DNA of 64,000 bases from Asaia krungthepensis NRIC 0535 (GTDB lineage Bacteria > Pseudomonadota > Alphaproteobacteria > Acetobacterales > Acetobacteraceae): NCBI RefSeq assembly GCF_025995175.1, contig NZ_BAPV01000004.1, forward strand, positions 62,001-126,000. The letters are read 5' to 3'. Shown piece by piece: positions 42,390 through 52,199 of the stretch. Position 1 is the stretch's first letter. The number at the start of each line of letters is the position of its first letter. The notes beneath the pieces were generated by a model. The model worked only from the letters and a program-made list of their open reading frames with translations. It did not search any database and was not told the DNA's origin. The position numbers and the translations under genes were made by a program.

Positions 42390-43207
42390 GAACATGACGC
42401 TGCAGGCAGCGGGGTCAGGCTGTCAATCTGGCCCGACAAGACATAATCCCCGAAATCGATGAGAAGTTTATCCTCCACGCCGTTGGTCCAGAGACGATCA
42501 CTGTAGGTCGAGTCCGGCAGAAGGGTGGCATCACCGCCACCGAAGCTTGCAACCGATACGGGCACGGCCATGCCTCCTGCGAAAGCCGGGCTGTCGAATC
42601 CCGGCGTGGCAGGGGCGAGGGTGCCAAGCGTCACGTAATTGGGCGTTGACCCATCGGCGGATGCGCCGTCGAAAATCTGGCTTTGAAGATGCAAAGCCCC
42701 CTTACGGGCCGCCTCAAGCAGTGTCCCCGTAAACTGGACCGGAAAAACCGTTGCCGCCGGCAGGGTGATCGTTTTCGTGTCAGGCTTGGTGAAATGGACC
42801 ACCACCTGCCCATGACGTTGACGAATGGCCTCACCTGCCGTCTCGCTGGTCGTTTCCCCATCCTGGCTTTGCACCGTGCGAAAAAGGAAACGACGCCCGT
42901 TCTTGTCTTCCAGCGTAGCGGATTGATAGGTCACCACGCTCGTGCTGCCATCGCCGCTCATGATCTGGACTTCCAGCTTTTGGCTGGACGACCAGGAATC
43001 GCATGCATCGCGCAGCTGGTAGCTCGCCTTTCCTCCCGCTGCGACCAGCGAGCCTGCTTTGAGTCGGGCGAGGTTGAGCGTGTAGCTGATCTTGTGCGGT
43101 AGAAGCGCCCCCGCAACCGGCACGGCATCACGCCGCGGGGAAGCCGCGTGCGCGGGGAGTGCGGCAAGGCCGATGACCATAGCCGCAGCGAGGCGTGTCC
43201 GTTTCAC
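42377..43207 (-). CDS. eipB: EipB-like (DUF1849) periplasmic envelope protein
   Basis: A 276-residue exported protein with signal peptide RLAAAMVIGLAALPAHA. The DUF1849 pattern is visible: LLPHKISYTLNLARL, YQSATLEDKNGRRFLFRTV, FTKPDTKTITLPAATVFPVQFTGTLLEAARKG and IFDGAS. Cys69 and Cys272 match the conserved disulfide of Brucella EipB, where the protein supports envelope integrity. Its C-terminus (PAASCSLTR) runs into the 8-bp tandem repeat, which supplies the stop. It is convergent with phzF and lies downstream of aspS. Confidence 0.87.
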   Translation of the reverse strand: MKRTRLAAAMVIGLAALPAHAASPRRDAVPVAGALLPHKISYTLNLARLKAGSLVAAGGKASYQLRDACDSWSSSQKLEVQIMSGDGSTSVVTYQSATLEDKNGRRFLFRTVQSQDGETTSETAGEAIRQRHGQVVVHFTKPDTKTITLPAATVFPVQFTGTLLEAARKGALHLQSQIFDGASADGSTPNYVTLGTLAPATPGFDSPAFAGGMAVPVSVASFGGGDATLLPDSTYSDRLWTNGVEDKLLIDFGDYVLSGQIDSLTPLPAASCSLTR

Positions 43208-43228
43208 CCGCGCTTCTCCGTTTTCGCC

Positions 43229-45070
43229 TCAGGCCTTCTGATCGGCGCCCTTATCGGCATCAGCCCTCTCGCCATCGCCCTTGACCATCGTAGCTTTGGG
43301 CTTGGGCGGCAGAATGGCGAGGGAAAGCTCCTTGAGACGGGCAGGCTCGACCGGAGCCGGAGCTTCCATCATCAGGTCTTCGCCGCTTTGATTGAGCGGG
43401 AAGAGAATCACCTCACGGATGTTCGGCTCATCGGCCAACAGCATCACGATACGGTCCACACCCGGTGCCGACCCGCCATGCGGTGGGGCGCCGTAACGGA
43501 ACGCGTTGAGCATACCACCGAAACGGGCCTCGACCACATCCTCTCCGTAGCCGGCAATGGCGAAGGCGCGGATCATGACTTCCGGCAGATGGTTACGGAT
43601 GGCACCCGAGGACAATTCGATGCCGTTGCAGACGATATCGTACTGATAGGCCTTGATGGTCAGCGGGTCCTGCGAGTTCAGCGCCTCTAGCCCGCCCTGC
43701 GGCATGGAGAACGGGTTGTGCGAGAAATCGACCTGGCCCGTTTCCTCGTTGCGCTCGAACATTGGGAAATCAACGATCCAGCAGAAGCGGAAGGCATCCT
43801 GCTCGATCAGATCGAGTTCCTGAGCGATGCGCGTGCGCACCTGTCCCGAGAACTTGGCCACGGCATCGCCTTCGCCTGCGGCGAAGAACACGGCGTCACC
43901 CGCCTTGAGGCCACAGGCTTCACGAATAGCCTCGACGCGATCAGCTTCCAGATTCTTGGCAATCGGGCCCTTGCCGCCATCTTCCTCGAAAATGATGTAG
44001 CCAAGACCGCCCGCACCGGCATCACGCGCCCAGCTATTGAGCTTGTCGAAAAAGCCACGCGGACGCGTACCGGCACCGGGGGCCGGAATGGCGCGCACTT
44101 CGCCGCCATTGGCAGCGATACGGGCAAACAGGCCGAAACCGGAATTGGCGAAAGCTTCGGTGACCGTACTGATCAGCAGCGGATTGCGCAGATCGGGCTT
44201 GTCGGAGCCGTACAGGCGCATCGCGTCGTCATAGGGGATACGACGGAACGGCGCTGTATCGACCTTGCGGCCCTGTCCGAACTCGGCAAACAGACCGCTC
44301 AGCACGTCTTCCAGAACCGCAAACACGTCTTCTTGGGTCGCGAAGGCCATTTCGAAGTCGAGCTGGTAGAACTCGCCCGGGCTGCGATCGGCACGTGAGG
44401 CTTCGTCACGGAAGCAGGGGGCGATCTGGAAGTAGCGATCAAAACCCGCCACCATGGCGAGCTGCTTGAACTGCTGCGGCGCCTGGGGCAGCGCGTAGAA
44501 CTTGCCGGGATGCAGACGCGCCGGGACGAGGAAGTCACGTGCGCCTTCCGGCGAGGAGGCCGTGAGGATAGGCGTCTGGAACTCGGTGAAGCCATGGCCG
44601 ATCATGCGCGCACGCATGGAGGCAATGACCGCCGAGCGCAGGCGGATATTGGCGGCCATCTTCTCACGACGCAGGTCGAGATAGCGATATTTGAGGCGCA
44701 GATCTTCGGGGTAGTTCTCGCTGCCAGCCACCTGGAAAGGCAGCACAGCGGCGTGGGAGCGGACCTCGATTTCACGGGCACGCAGTTCGATGGCACCGGT
44801 CGGCAGATGCGGGTTGCGCTGGCCGTCCTCGCGCACCACCACCTCGCCTGTGACCGTTATGACGCTCTCGACGCGCAGGCGCTCGACCGTCTCAAGAAGC
44901 GCCGTGCCGGAGGGAATGACGATCTGCGTCATACCGGTCTGATCGCGCAGGTCGATAAACAGAAGTCCGCCATGATCGCGCTTGCTGTGCACCCAGCCGG
45001 AAAGACGGACACTCTGCCCGGCGTCACTTTCGCGCAGGGCGCTACAGCTATGGGTGCGATAGGGGTGCAT
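43229..45070 (-). CDS. aspS: Aspartate-tRNA ligase
   Basis: Class II synthetase of 613 residues. The N-terminal OB anticodon-binding domain begins [31 protein letters not shown] (partly quoted). [19 protein letters not shown] and [25 protein letters not shown] mark motif 2, with [18 protein letters not shown] late. A C-terminal charged tail ([18 protein letters not shown]) extends beyond the usual end. The gene overlaps the Rieske-FAD gene only if the 45160 start is used; the ATG at 45070 is the better match. Confidence 0.94.
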   Translation of the reverse strand: MHPYRTHSCSALRESDAGQSVRLSGWVHSKRDHGGLLFIDLRDQTGMTQIVIPSGTALLETVERLRVESVITVTGEVVVREDGQRNPHLPTGAIELRAREIEVRSHAAVLPFQVAGSENYPEDLRLKYRYLDLRREKMAANIRLRSAVIASMRARMIGHGFTEFQTPILTASSPEGARDFLVPARLHPGKFYALPQAPQQFKQLAMVAGFDRYFQIAPCFRDEASRADRSPGEFYQLDFEMAFATQEDVFAVLEDVLSGLFAEFGQGRKVDTAPFRRIPYDDAMRLYGSDKPDLRNPLLISTVTEAFANSGFGLFARIAANGGEVRAIPAPGAGTRPRGFFDKLNSWARDAGAGGLGYIIFEEDGGKGPIAKNLEADRVEAIREACGLKAGDAVFFAAGEGDAVAKFSGQVRTRIAQELDLIEQDAFRFCWIVDFPMFERNEETGQVDFSHNPFSMPQGGLEALNSQDPLTIKAYQYDIVCNGIELSSGAIRNHLPEVMIRAFAIAGYGEDVVEARFGGMLNAFRYGAPPHGGSAPGVDRIVMLLADEPNIREVILFPLNQSGEDLMMEAPAPVEPARLKELSLAILPPKPKATMVKGDGERADADKGADQKA

Positions 45071-45156
45071 GGGCGTCTTCCTGATTCGTGACCTCGGGGG
45101 TGCGGGGGTGTTCCCCCCGCGAATGAAGCGCAGGAAGCCGCTCCACCCCTTCTCTG

Positions 45157-46674
45157 TCAAGCATCGTCGAAGGTGACGGCCGCCTCGCCCATCTCTTTTG
45201 GGCGCGAGGCTGCTGCCAGACCCACTATTTTATCCTGCGCAACATACTCAGCCATGAAATCGAAGCTCTGCGCCGTGCCATCGATCTGCACGGCGTTATG
45301 CGGCTGCGGCCAACCCAGATATTCGATCTTGCGATCATATTGCTGGGTCCAGAACCAGGGCGTAGGCAGGTCGCCCCCCGGCAAGCCGAGCATGGTGCGC
45401 GCGGCAATACGGGCCTGACATTGCGCCGTGCGCCAATGCTCGATGCGATAGCGCTGGCCCTCATGGCTCATGCTTGCGATATCGCCTGCCGCATAGACAT
45501 GGGCACCGACACGCATCGCTTCGTCGACATCGATCCCGCCCTGATCATTGATGGCGTAGTCCGGCAGGAAATCGAGCACTGGCTCCGCGCCAATCCCGGC
45601 AAGGACAAGCGTTGCGCCGATACGCGTCCCGTCATCGAGTTCGACGCCGCTGACCGCCTCCCCTCCCGTGATGGCTTTGACCTTGCGCGAGGGAATGAAG
45701 GCCACCCCCTTTTCCTCATGCAGGCTGCGCATGGCGCTCGCGATATCTTTGCCCAATTGCTTCTCAAAAGGCAGCGCGCTCTGTGACACAACGGTGACCC
45801 CCGCACCGCGCTTGCGCAACGCCGCAGCGGCTTCCATGCCGATAAAGCCTGACCCGATGACGACGACACTGGTCTTCTCATCGACCGAGGCGATGATCGC
45901 GCGTGCATCTTCAGCGCTGCGCAACAGCTTCACACCAGAAAGGGATGCTCCGGGAATGTCGAGTGCCCGTGCGCGCGATCCAGAGGCGATCAGGATATGA
46001 TCGGGCGTGAGCGTCTCTTCAGACCCAAGCGAAAGCGTGCGTCCCTCGATATCAAGCCTCGTCACACAGTCGGTGATGCGCTCGATATTATTGGCCTCGT
46101 ACCAGGAGTCCGGGCGTAAGGCAGGCGGGGCTGCGTCTTTCTCACCACTGCCGAGCACCATCTTGCTCAGTGCCGTGCGATCATAGGGAAGCTCGGCCTC
46201 AGGGCTGATCAGCAGCACGCGTCCGGCATAGCCTTCCTCGCGCAGGGTGACGGCAGCGGCTATGGCGGCAGCACCAGCCCCGATAATCGCGACCGTATCG
46301 TGCTCGCGCATGGGAGCAGGCGGCTCGCGCCTGATAGCCTGCTTGCCCACAAGAACGCGCCCATCATGGACCTCTACCGGGTAGCGGTTGAGAGGATCCA
46401 GAGCGGGTGGCGCGATCAGCCTCCCACTCTCTGCGGAAAAACTCGCCTTGTGCCAGGGGCACACCAACTGCACATCGCCATGCCGTGATTTACAGGCGAC
46501 GCCCTGCTCCATAGGCGCACCCTTATGCGGACATTTGCCGTCAAAGGCGCGTATCCCGTCTGTGGAGCGGTAGAGCACCAGCGCCTTGTCACCGATGCTG
46601 ACGGGAGTGATGACCTCGAGGGGGAGGTCATCAAGGGCCAGAACATCCGTCCAGTCCAGCAGGTCTTGGCTCAT
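45157..46674 (-). CDS. Rieske-FAD pyridine nucleotide-disulfide oxidoreductase (AIF-like)
   Basis: A 505-residue fusion. The N-terminal Rieske [2Fe-2S] domain has CPH at 48-50 and CPWH at 72-75. A FAD/NAD oxidoreductase follows ([22 protein letters not shown] for [27 protein letters not shown] for [13 protein letters not shown] near the end). The same domain order occurs in AIF-like proteins of vertebrates and in bacterial ferredoxin-type reductases. Its partner is not in the window. It reads toward aspS with a gap of 86 bases. Confidence 0.9.
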   Translation of the reverse strand: MSQDLLDWTDVLALDDLPLEVITPVSIGDKALVLYRSTDGIRAFDGKCPHKGAPMEQGVACKSRHGDVQLVCPWHKASFSAESGRLIAPPALDPLNRYPVEVHDGRVLVGKQAIRREPPAPMREHDTVAIIGAGAAAIAAAVTLREEGYAGRVLLISPEAELPYDRTALSKMVLGSGEKDAAPPALRPDSWYEANNIERITDCVTRLDIEGRTLSLGSEETLTPDHILIASGSRARALDIPGASLSGVKLLRSAEDARAIIASVDEKTSVVVIGSGFIGMEAAAALRKRGAGVTVVSQSALPFEKQLGKDIASAMRSLHEEKGVAFIPSRKVKAITGGEAVSGVELDDGTRIGATLVLAGIGAEPVLDFLPDYAINDQGGIDVDEAMRVGAHVYAAGDIASMSHEGQRYRIEHWRTAQCQARIAARTMLGLPGGDLPTPWFWTQQYDRKIEYLGWPQPHNAVQIDGTAQSFDFMAEYVAQDKIVGLAAASRPKEMGEAAVTFDDA

Positions 46675-46825
46675 CTTGCATCCAGTTCGATCAGGAATTT
46701 CGAAGCGATACCGGATGCAACGTGAGGAATGGGCTCGGGTTGAGGCGGTTCCTTTCTTTCGCCTGAGAACAGGTATGATCCCGGCCTCGGAAAAAAACGA
46801 AAGACCGGTCGATCCGTCCCAGTTC

Positions 46826-47599
46826 CTAGCCCAGTGCCTCTGTCAGGAAACGGCGTACTGCGGGATTTGTCCGACCGAAGGAAAGCGGCGTGACGCTGAC
46901 ATGATGATCGGCGATGGCCCTGGTTTCCGTACCCGGGGCATCGCCCTCGTGATCGCGTCGCAGATGGAGCCAGTGATAAGCCATGCGGCGTACATCCTCA
47001 CGCGCAACGATATCAATATCGCGCAGCAATCCCCTGCCCTGCTCGGTCACCATGAGCCCCTTGGCCTCCTGAGCGTCACAAGCGGGGAAATTCACATTGA
47101 GGCAGCAGGGTTCGGGCAGAACGAGGGAGGCGAGCTGGCGGATGATATCGGGCGCGAGAACACGTGCCGTCTCCCATGGCACCTCTTTCATCGGGCTGAA
47201 AGCCTGGCTGAGGGCAAAAGCAGGCAGGCCAAGCAGCATGGCGGTCATCGCAGCGCCGACCGTACCCGAGAACACGGTTTCGACCCCCAGATTGGCGCCG
47301 CGATTGATACCGGACAGGACGAGGCTCGGCGGTGCATCGCCCAGGATCTGCCGTGCGGCAATTGCCACACAATCACCGGGCGTACCATTCACGGAAAAGC
47401 GTCGCGGGCCATGCTGATGGACGCGTAGCGGATCATGCAGGCTGAGCGCGTGGGAGATACCACTCTGATCGCGCGCAGGCGCCACGACCCAGACATCATC
47501 CGAGAGGAGAGACGCGACCTCGAAGAGCACCGAGAGGCCGGGCGCATCGATCCCATCGTCATTGGTAAGGAGGATGCGGCGAAACAGGGGAGAACTCAT
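46826..47599 (-). CDS. surE: 5'-nucleotidase SurE
   Basis: A 257-residue stationary-phase survival nucleotidase. The metal motif is LTNDDGIDAPG (Asn13, Asp14, Asp15), followed by APARDQSGISHAL and SGINRGANLG. The ATG at 47599 is chosen because the conserved domain starts there. In many alphaproteobacteria surE follows serS; here it is 15 kb away. Confidence 0.94.
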   Translation of the reverse strand: MSSPLFRRILLTNDDGIDAPGLSVLFEVASLLSDDVWVVAPARDQSGISHALSLHDPLRVHQHGPRRFSVNGTPGDCVAIAARQILGDAPPSLVLSGINRGANLGVETVFSGTVGAAMTAMLLGLPAFALSQAFSPMKEVPWETARVLAPDIIRQLASLVLPEPCCLNVNFPACDAQEAKGLMVTEQGRGLLRDIDIVAREDVRRMAYHWLHLRRDHEGDAPGTETRAIADHHVSVTPLSFGRTNPAVRRFLTEALG

Positions 47600-47681
47600 G
47601 GCATGCGTCCTTTGACTGAGAGGCGGAACAGGCAGGGCCAGCACTCCCCGGAGTCTGGCACAGCGGACGCGCAGGCAAAAG

Positions 47682-47707
47682 AAAACCCGGCACCAAAGCC
47701 GGGTTTT
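47682..47707 (-). terminator. Rho-independent terminator (both strands)
   Basis: aaaacccggc (47682-47691) and gccgggtttt (47698-47707) form a perfect 10-bp stem with a six-base loop and A/T runs on both sides. On the minus strand it lies 41 bases after the DUF2076 gene and before surE. Confidence 0.85.
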
Positions 47708-47747
47708 CACTGATCAAGTCGACGAGATTTACCGTGTCGACGGGGTT

Positions 47748-48536
47748 TCAGAAGGAGTCGTCACCCCAGCCACCACCGCTATCGCCGCCCCAGTCACCGC
47801 CATTGTCGCCGCCACTATTGCCCCAGTTATCGGCGTCATAAGACTGGCCCGCATCCTGGCCGCTCCCTGCAAAGGGATCGTTTCCGCCACCGGCGCCATA
47901 GTTGTTGTTGATGATCGTCTCACCCCCGCCGAAACCTCCGGCAGCATCACCGCCATGATGGCCCGAGAACAGGCTCTCGATGGCATTGGCCGCCAGCATA
48001 CCCCCGGCAACACCTGTGGCCGTGGTCAGGGCCGATCCGAGAAAGCCCGACCCGCGCTGCTGGAACATGCCGGGTGAGTAGCCCGGGGGAAGATTGGCCT
48101 GCGGCGGCGGGGCATAGCCCTGGCCATACCCCTGGCCGTAACCTTGCTGCGGCTGCCCGCCCCAGCCCGGCGGTGGGCCAGCCTGCTGCGTCCGATTACC
48201 CCCACCACCGAACAATCCACCAAACAGGCCGCCACCACCCTGCGGGCGCTGCTGCTGAGCCTGCTGCAACTGGGACTGCGCCTGCTGGAGCTGGAATTCG
48301 AGCTGACGGATGCGATTCTGCGCTTCGGCCAGCGCTACCTCCTGCACCACGGCCATCTGGGTCACGCGGTAACGGGCTTCGGGGTATTTCTGGAAATTCT
48401 CCCCGATCCAGCGATCGGCTTCCTGATCGATGGGCGGCAGATTGGCCGGGGCCTGAGAGCCACCGAACCCGCTATTCGGCGCCCCGCCGACGCGGGCGAC
48501 GAACTGCGAAATAAGATCACGCTCTTGCTGGTTCAT
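47748..48536 (-). CDS. DUF2076 domain protein
   Basis: A 262-residue protein beginning MNQQERDLISQFVARVG, the DUF2076 signature. A Gln-rich coiled segment (EAQNRIRQLEFQLQQAQSQL) follows. The rest is Gly/Gln/Asn-rich low complexity (GYGQGYGQGY, GGGLFGGLFGGGG) ending in a Gly/Asp/Trp-rich tail (NWGNSGGDNGGDWGGDSGGG). A small hydrophobic stretch around LGSALTTATGVAGGMLAANAI may be membrane-inserting. The family function is unknown. GGAGAG lies before the ATG at 48536, and a strong terminator follows the gene. Confidence 0.88.
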   Translation of the reverse strand: MNQQERDLISQFVARVGGAPNSGFGGSQAPANLPPIDQEADRWIGENFQKYPEARYRVTQMAVVQEVALAEAQNRIRQLEFQLQQAQSQLQQAQQQRPQGGGGLFGGLFGGGGNRTQQAGPPPGWGGQPQQGYGQGYGQGYAPPPQANLPPGYSPGMFQQRGSGFLGSALTTATGVAGGMLAANAIESLFSGHHGGDAAGGFGGGETIINNNYGAGGGNDPFAGSGQDAGQSYDADNWGNSGGDNGGDWGGDSGGGWGDDSF

Positions 48537-48747
48537 GGGGATGACTCTCCATCCGGTCAAAATGATAATGCTTATAATGTGGTCGGGGGCCCCAAGAGTT
48601 GCAAGAGGCCTATCCCGAAGGCGTCAATCCTGCCCTTGGATAGGAACCAACCGATCTGTGCATCTTGCTGAAGAGCGGGAGCGTGATTGGCTTGTTTCCC
48701 TCCTCGGGGTAGAACGGACCGACTGAACAAGACCGGAGCCTCGATCC

Positions 48748-49635
48748 TTGACCCCCTTGCCCGAAAACGGCGGACGCCCCCTTTCCTTTCAGGATCTGAT
48801 CCTGCGCCTGCATCAGTTCTGGTCGGCACAGGGCTGCGCCCTGCTTCAGCCTTACGATACCGAGCTTGGGGCGGGCACGCTCTCGCCGCATACAACGCTG
48901 CGGGCATTGGGGCGCAAGCCATGGAAGGCCGCTTATGTGCAGCCCTGCCGCCGGCCCTCGGACGGGCGCTATGGTGAGAACCCGAACCGGCTTCAGCATT
49001 ATTATCAGTATCAGGTGCTGCTCAAGCCGACGCCCGAAGACAGTCAGCGTCTGCTGCTCGACAGCTACCGGGCCATCGGGATCGATCCGGAAAAGCACGA
49101 TATCCGCTTTGTGGAAGATGACTGGGAAAACCCGACAATCGGCGCCTGGGGGCTGGGCTGGGAAGTCTGGTGCGACGGCATGGAAGTCACGCAATTCACC
49201 TATTTCCAGCAGGTTGGCGGCATTCCGACCGTCGTCCCTTCGACCGAACTGACCTACGGCCTTGAGCGTCTGGCCATGTATGTGCAGGGCGTCGAGAATG
49301 TCTATGACCTCGACTTCAACGGTCAGGGTCTGAAATACGGCGATGTCTTCCTGCGCGCCGAGCAGGATTATTCGCGCCATAATTTCGAGCTGGCCGATAC
49401 CGAGATGCTGATGCGCCATTTCCGCGACGCCGAAGCGGAATCCGTGCGTCTGGCTGAAGCTGGCGTAGCCCAGCCCGCCTATGACCAGTGTGTCAAGGCC
49501 AGCCATCTGTTCAACCTGCTCGACTCACGCGGTGTCATTTCGGTGTCCGAGCGCGCCTCCTATATCGGGCGCGTCCGCAATCTCGCAAAGCTCTGCTGCG
49601 AAACCTGGCTTGCTGGCGACGAGGAGTCGAAATAA
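48748..49635 (+). CDS. glyQ: Glycine-tRNA ligase alpha subunit
   Basis: Catalytic subunit (295 residues) of the alpha2-beta2 enzyme. It starts [20 protein letters not shown] with the Gly-specific [28 protein letters not shown] (partly quoted). The only plausible start is TTG at 48748, with GGAG nine bases upstream; no ATG or GTG fits. The stop overlaps the glyS start by one base (TAATG). Confidence 0.93.
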   Translation: MTPLPENGGRPLSFQDLILRLHQFWSAQGCALLQPYDTELGAGTLSPHTTLRALGRKPWKAAYVQPCRRPSDGRYGENPNRLQHYYQYQVLLKPTPEDSQRLLLDSYRAIGIDPEKHDIRFVEDDWENPTIGAWGLGWEVWCDGMEVTQFTYFQQVGGIPTVVPSTELTYGLERLAMYVQGVENVYDLDFNGQGLKYGDVFLRAEQDYSRHNFELADTEMLMRHFRDAEAESVRLAEAGVAQPAYDQCVKASHLFNLLDSRGVISVSERASYIGRVRNLAKLCCETWLAGDEESK

Positions 49636-51704
49636 TGGCCGAATTCCTTCTCGTTCTCGATTGCGAGGAAATTCCTGCCCGCATGCAGGAAAGCGCCGGT
49701 CAGGATCTGGCGCGTCTCGTTTCCGAAGCCCTTTCTCCCCTCTCCCCTTCGGACATCACCCCGTTCTGGGGCGCACGCCGCATCGGCGTGGTCATGCAGA
49801 TTGCCGAGCACATTGCCGAAACCACCCAATCCGAACGCGGCCCGCGTGAGACGGCGCCCGAACAGGCTTTGGCGGGTTTCCTGCGCAAACATGGTGCCGA
49901 ACGCGATGCCCTGGTGCTCGAAAACGGTTTCTGGGTGCTCAATCGCACGCTGCCCGCCATCAGTGCCGCCCAGCAGATTGCCGCAACACTCCCTGCCCTG
50001 TTCTGGCGCTTTCCCTGGCCCAAATCCATGCGCTGGGGCCGTGGCAGCCTGTTCACCTGGGTGCGCCCCTTGCGTCGCATCGTGTGTCTGCTCGATGGAA
50101 CCCTCGTGCCTTTCACCCTGGCGACCGAGAGTGATGACGCCCATGGTCTGAGCGCGGACGCGCAGAGCGAAGGCCATCGTTTCATGGCGCCGGGCGCGTT
50201 TACCGTCTCCTCCTACGCCCAGCTCACCTCCGAACTTCTCGCCCGCAAGGTCGTGCTCGATCCGGAAAAGCGCCTGTCGATCATCCGCGATGGTCTCAAG
50301 ACGCAGGCCGACAAGGCCGGTCTCACGCTTGTCGAGGATGAGAAGCTGGTCGAGGAAGTGTCGGGCCTGGCCGAATGGCCGGTCGCGCTCCTTGGTCGGA
50401 TCGACGACGCCTATATGGATCTGCCGCCTGAGGTGATGCAGGTCTCCATGCGCATCAACCAGCGCTACTTTGCCCTGCGCAACGCAGACGGAACGGCAGC
50501 CCCGCATTTTGCCTTCATCGCCAATATGGATTTCGCCGATGGCGGTGCGCTGACCATCGCCGGTAATGAGCGCGTGCTGCGCGCCCGCTTTGCAGATGCG
50601 CGCCATTTCTGGGATCTCGACCGCAGGACGAAACTGGCCGAACGCGTGGCCGCGCTGGATGGGGTGACCTTCCATGCACGGCTTGGCAGCCAGGGCGCGC
50701 GCGTACGGCGTGTCGTGGCGCTGGCCGGTATCGTCGCTCAGGCGATGGGTCTCGATGCGCAAGCCCAGGCTCAGGCCCAGCGCGCGGCCCTTCTTGCAAA
50801 AGCCGATCTGACGACCGGCATGGTCGGCGAATTTCCCGAATTGCAGGGTGTGATGGGTGGCTACTACGCCCGTCATGATCATGAGGGCGATGCAGTTTCC
50901 GACGCTGTGGCCGAGCATTACATGCCCCGCGGGCTGAACGATGCCACGCCGCGCGCCCCGGTCTCGGTGGCCGTCGCACTCGCCGATCGTCTGGATCTGC
51001 TAACCGCCTTTTTTGCCATGGGTGAAACGCCGAGTGGTTCGGGCGACCCCTATGCGCTGCGTCGCGCCGCGCTCGGGATCATCCGTATCATCCGCGATAA
51101 CGGGCTACGCCTCGACCTGACAGCGCTCATCGCTCAGGCCGCACAGAACCTGCCTGAAGAGCTGCGCGACGGTGGCGAACTCGAGAGCCTGCCCGGCTTT
51201 CTGGCCGAGCGTCTGCGTGTGCAGTTGCGCAGCGAAGGTGAGCGTTACGATGTGCTCGCCGCTGTTCTGGCCGGTGGTCTCGATGGTGATCTGGTGCGGC
51301 TGCTTGCCCGTACTGCAGCCTTGGCAGAAATGGTCGGCACCGATGACGGGCGCAATCTGCTCGCAGCGGGCAAGCGCGCAGCCAATATCCTGCGCATCGA
51401 AAACCGCAAGGACGGCCCGCATCAGGGCGCGCCAGACAGCGCGCTTTATGTTCAGGATGAGGAACGCGCCCTCGGTGAGGCGCTCGCTTCAGCGCAGTCG
51501 GCCATTCACGCGGCCCTCGGTCAGGAGCGTTTTGCCGAGGCCATGATCGAGGCAGCATCACTCCGCCCTGTGCTGGATCGCTTCTTCGAGGTCGTGACTG
51601 TCAATGACCCCGAGCCTGCCCGTCGTCTGAACCGCCTGCGCCTGCTGGCGCGGATTGGTGAAACCCTGACTGAAATTGCCGATTTCAGCCAGATCGAAGG
51701 CTGA
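49635..51704 (+). CDS. glyS: Glycine-tRNA ligase beta subunit
   Basis: A 689-residue tRNA-recognition subunit. The N-terminus AEFLLVLDCEEIPARMQ is family-typical, as is YLPRGLND-type YMPRGLNDATPRAPVSVAVALADRLD (partly quoted) and the C-terminal anticodon-binding domain (FFEVVTVNDPEPARRLNRL). It starts inside the glyQ stop. A 9-bp hairpin follows its stop. Confidence 0.94.
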   Translation: MAEFLLVLDCEEIPARMQESAGQDLARLVSEALSPLSPSDITPFWGARRIGVVMQIAEHIAETTQSERGPRETAPEQALAGFLRKHGAERDALVLENGFWVLNRTLPAISAAQQIAATLPALFWRFPWPKSMRWGRGSLFTWVRPLRRIVCLLDGTLVPFTLATESDDAHGLSADAQSEGHRFMAPGAFTVSSYAQLTSELLARKVVLDPEKRLSIIRDGLKTQADKAGLTLVEDEKLVEEVSGLAEWPVALLGRIDDAYMDLPPEVMQVSMRINQRYFALRNADGTAAPHFAFIANMDFADGGALTIAGNERVLRARFADARHFWDLDRRTKLAERVAALDGVTFHARLGSQGARVRRVVALAGIVAQAMGLDAQAQAQAQRAALLAKADLTTGMVGEFPELQGVMGGYYARHDHEGDAVSDAVAEHYMPRGLNDATPRAPVSVAVALADRLDLLTAFFAMGETPSGSGDPYALRRAALGIIRIIRDNGLRLDLTALIAQAAQNLPEELRDGGELESLPGFLAERLRVQLRSEGERYDVLAAVLAGGLDGDLVRLLARTAALAEMVGTDDGRNLLAAGKRAANILRIENRKDGPHQGAPDSALYVQDEERALGEALASAQSAIHAALGQERFAEAMIEAASLRPVLDRFFEVVTVNDPEPARRLNRLRLLARIGETLTEIADFSQIEG

Positions 51705-51707
51705 GCG

Positions 51708-52109
51708 TCACCGCCCCACCGTTTCACCCGGTGGGGCAAGACCGTGCCCTACCAGACTGGCGTTTTGATAAGCCGGTCCAAAAGCCCCTATGGCCGCGCC
51801 CGTTACGGGATCATGGCCGGAGGTGCCTTCCCCGATGGGAAGGAATTGTTTCACGAAATCGACGGCTTTACCCGCGGTGGTGCGCCTTATCGGCGGGGCT
51901 GCCATGGCACGGGGCAATGGTGCGGGTTCCCACTGCACAGATCCTGCCTCTGACGGGGATCCCCGCGACGCTGGAGAGGCAGTCGACGGCACCTCGACAT
52001 GAAGCGGCAAGACAGTCGAAAAACCGCGTGCCATGCACACACCGCTGCTGGCAGGCATACCGCCGAGCGTCACGGTCGCAAGCGTCAGGCACAGGTTCTT
52101 GTTCCTCAT
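51708..52109 (-). CDS. Small secreted protein with C-terminal VTGA-FG-AY-N-S motif (second member)
   Basis: A 133-residue product starting at ATG 52109 (AAGGG upstream) with a signal peptide (RNKNLCLTLATVTLGG). The mature part is Pro/Ser/Ala-rich and largely disordered. The C-terminus HDPVTGAAIGAFGPAYQNAS matches RDAVTGADLSKFGSAYSNSS of the protein at 17409-17795. The gene is convergent with glyS (three-base gap) and its 3' end contains a hairpin. I do not recognise the family; the shared motif is the only clue to function. Confidence 0.65.
   Translation of the reverse strand: MRNKNLCLTLATVTLGGMPASSGVCMARGFSTVLPLHVEVPSTASPASRGSPSEAGSVQWEPAPLPRAMAAPPIRRTTAGKAVDFVKQFLPIGEGTSGHDPVTGAAIGAFGPAYQNASLVGHGLAPPGETVGR
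51714..51738 (+). terminator. Hairpin after glyS
   Basis: gccccaccg (51714-51722) pairs with cggtggggc (51730-51738) around a seven-base loop, 10 bases after the glyS stop. It lies inside the 3' end of the convergent small gene. Confidence 0.55.
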
Positions 52110-52199
52110 TTCGGGACCCTTTACTGCCGGGAGTACGATCAAACCGTTATTCTCGAGCCCAACGCCACTAAAAAAGGAGAGAATGGCAGACGCAACTCA

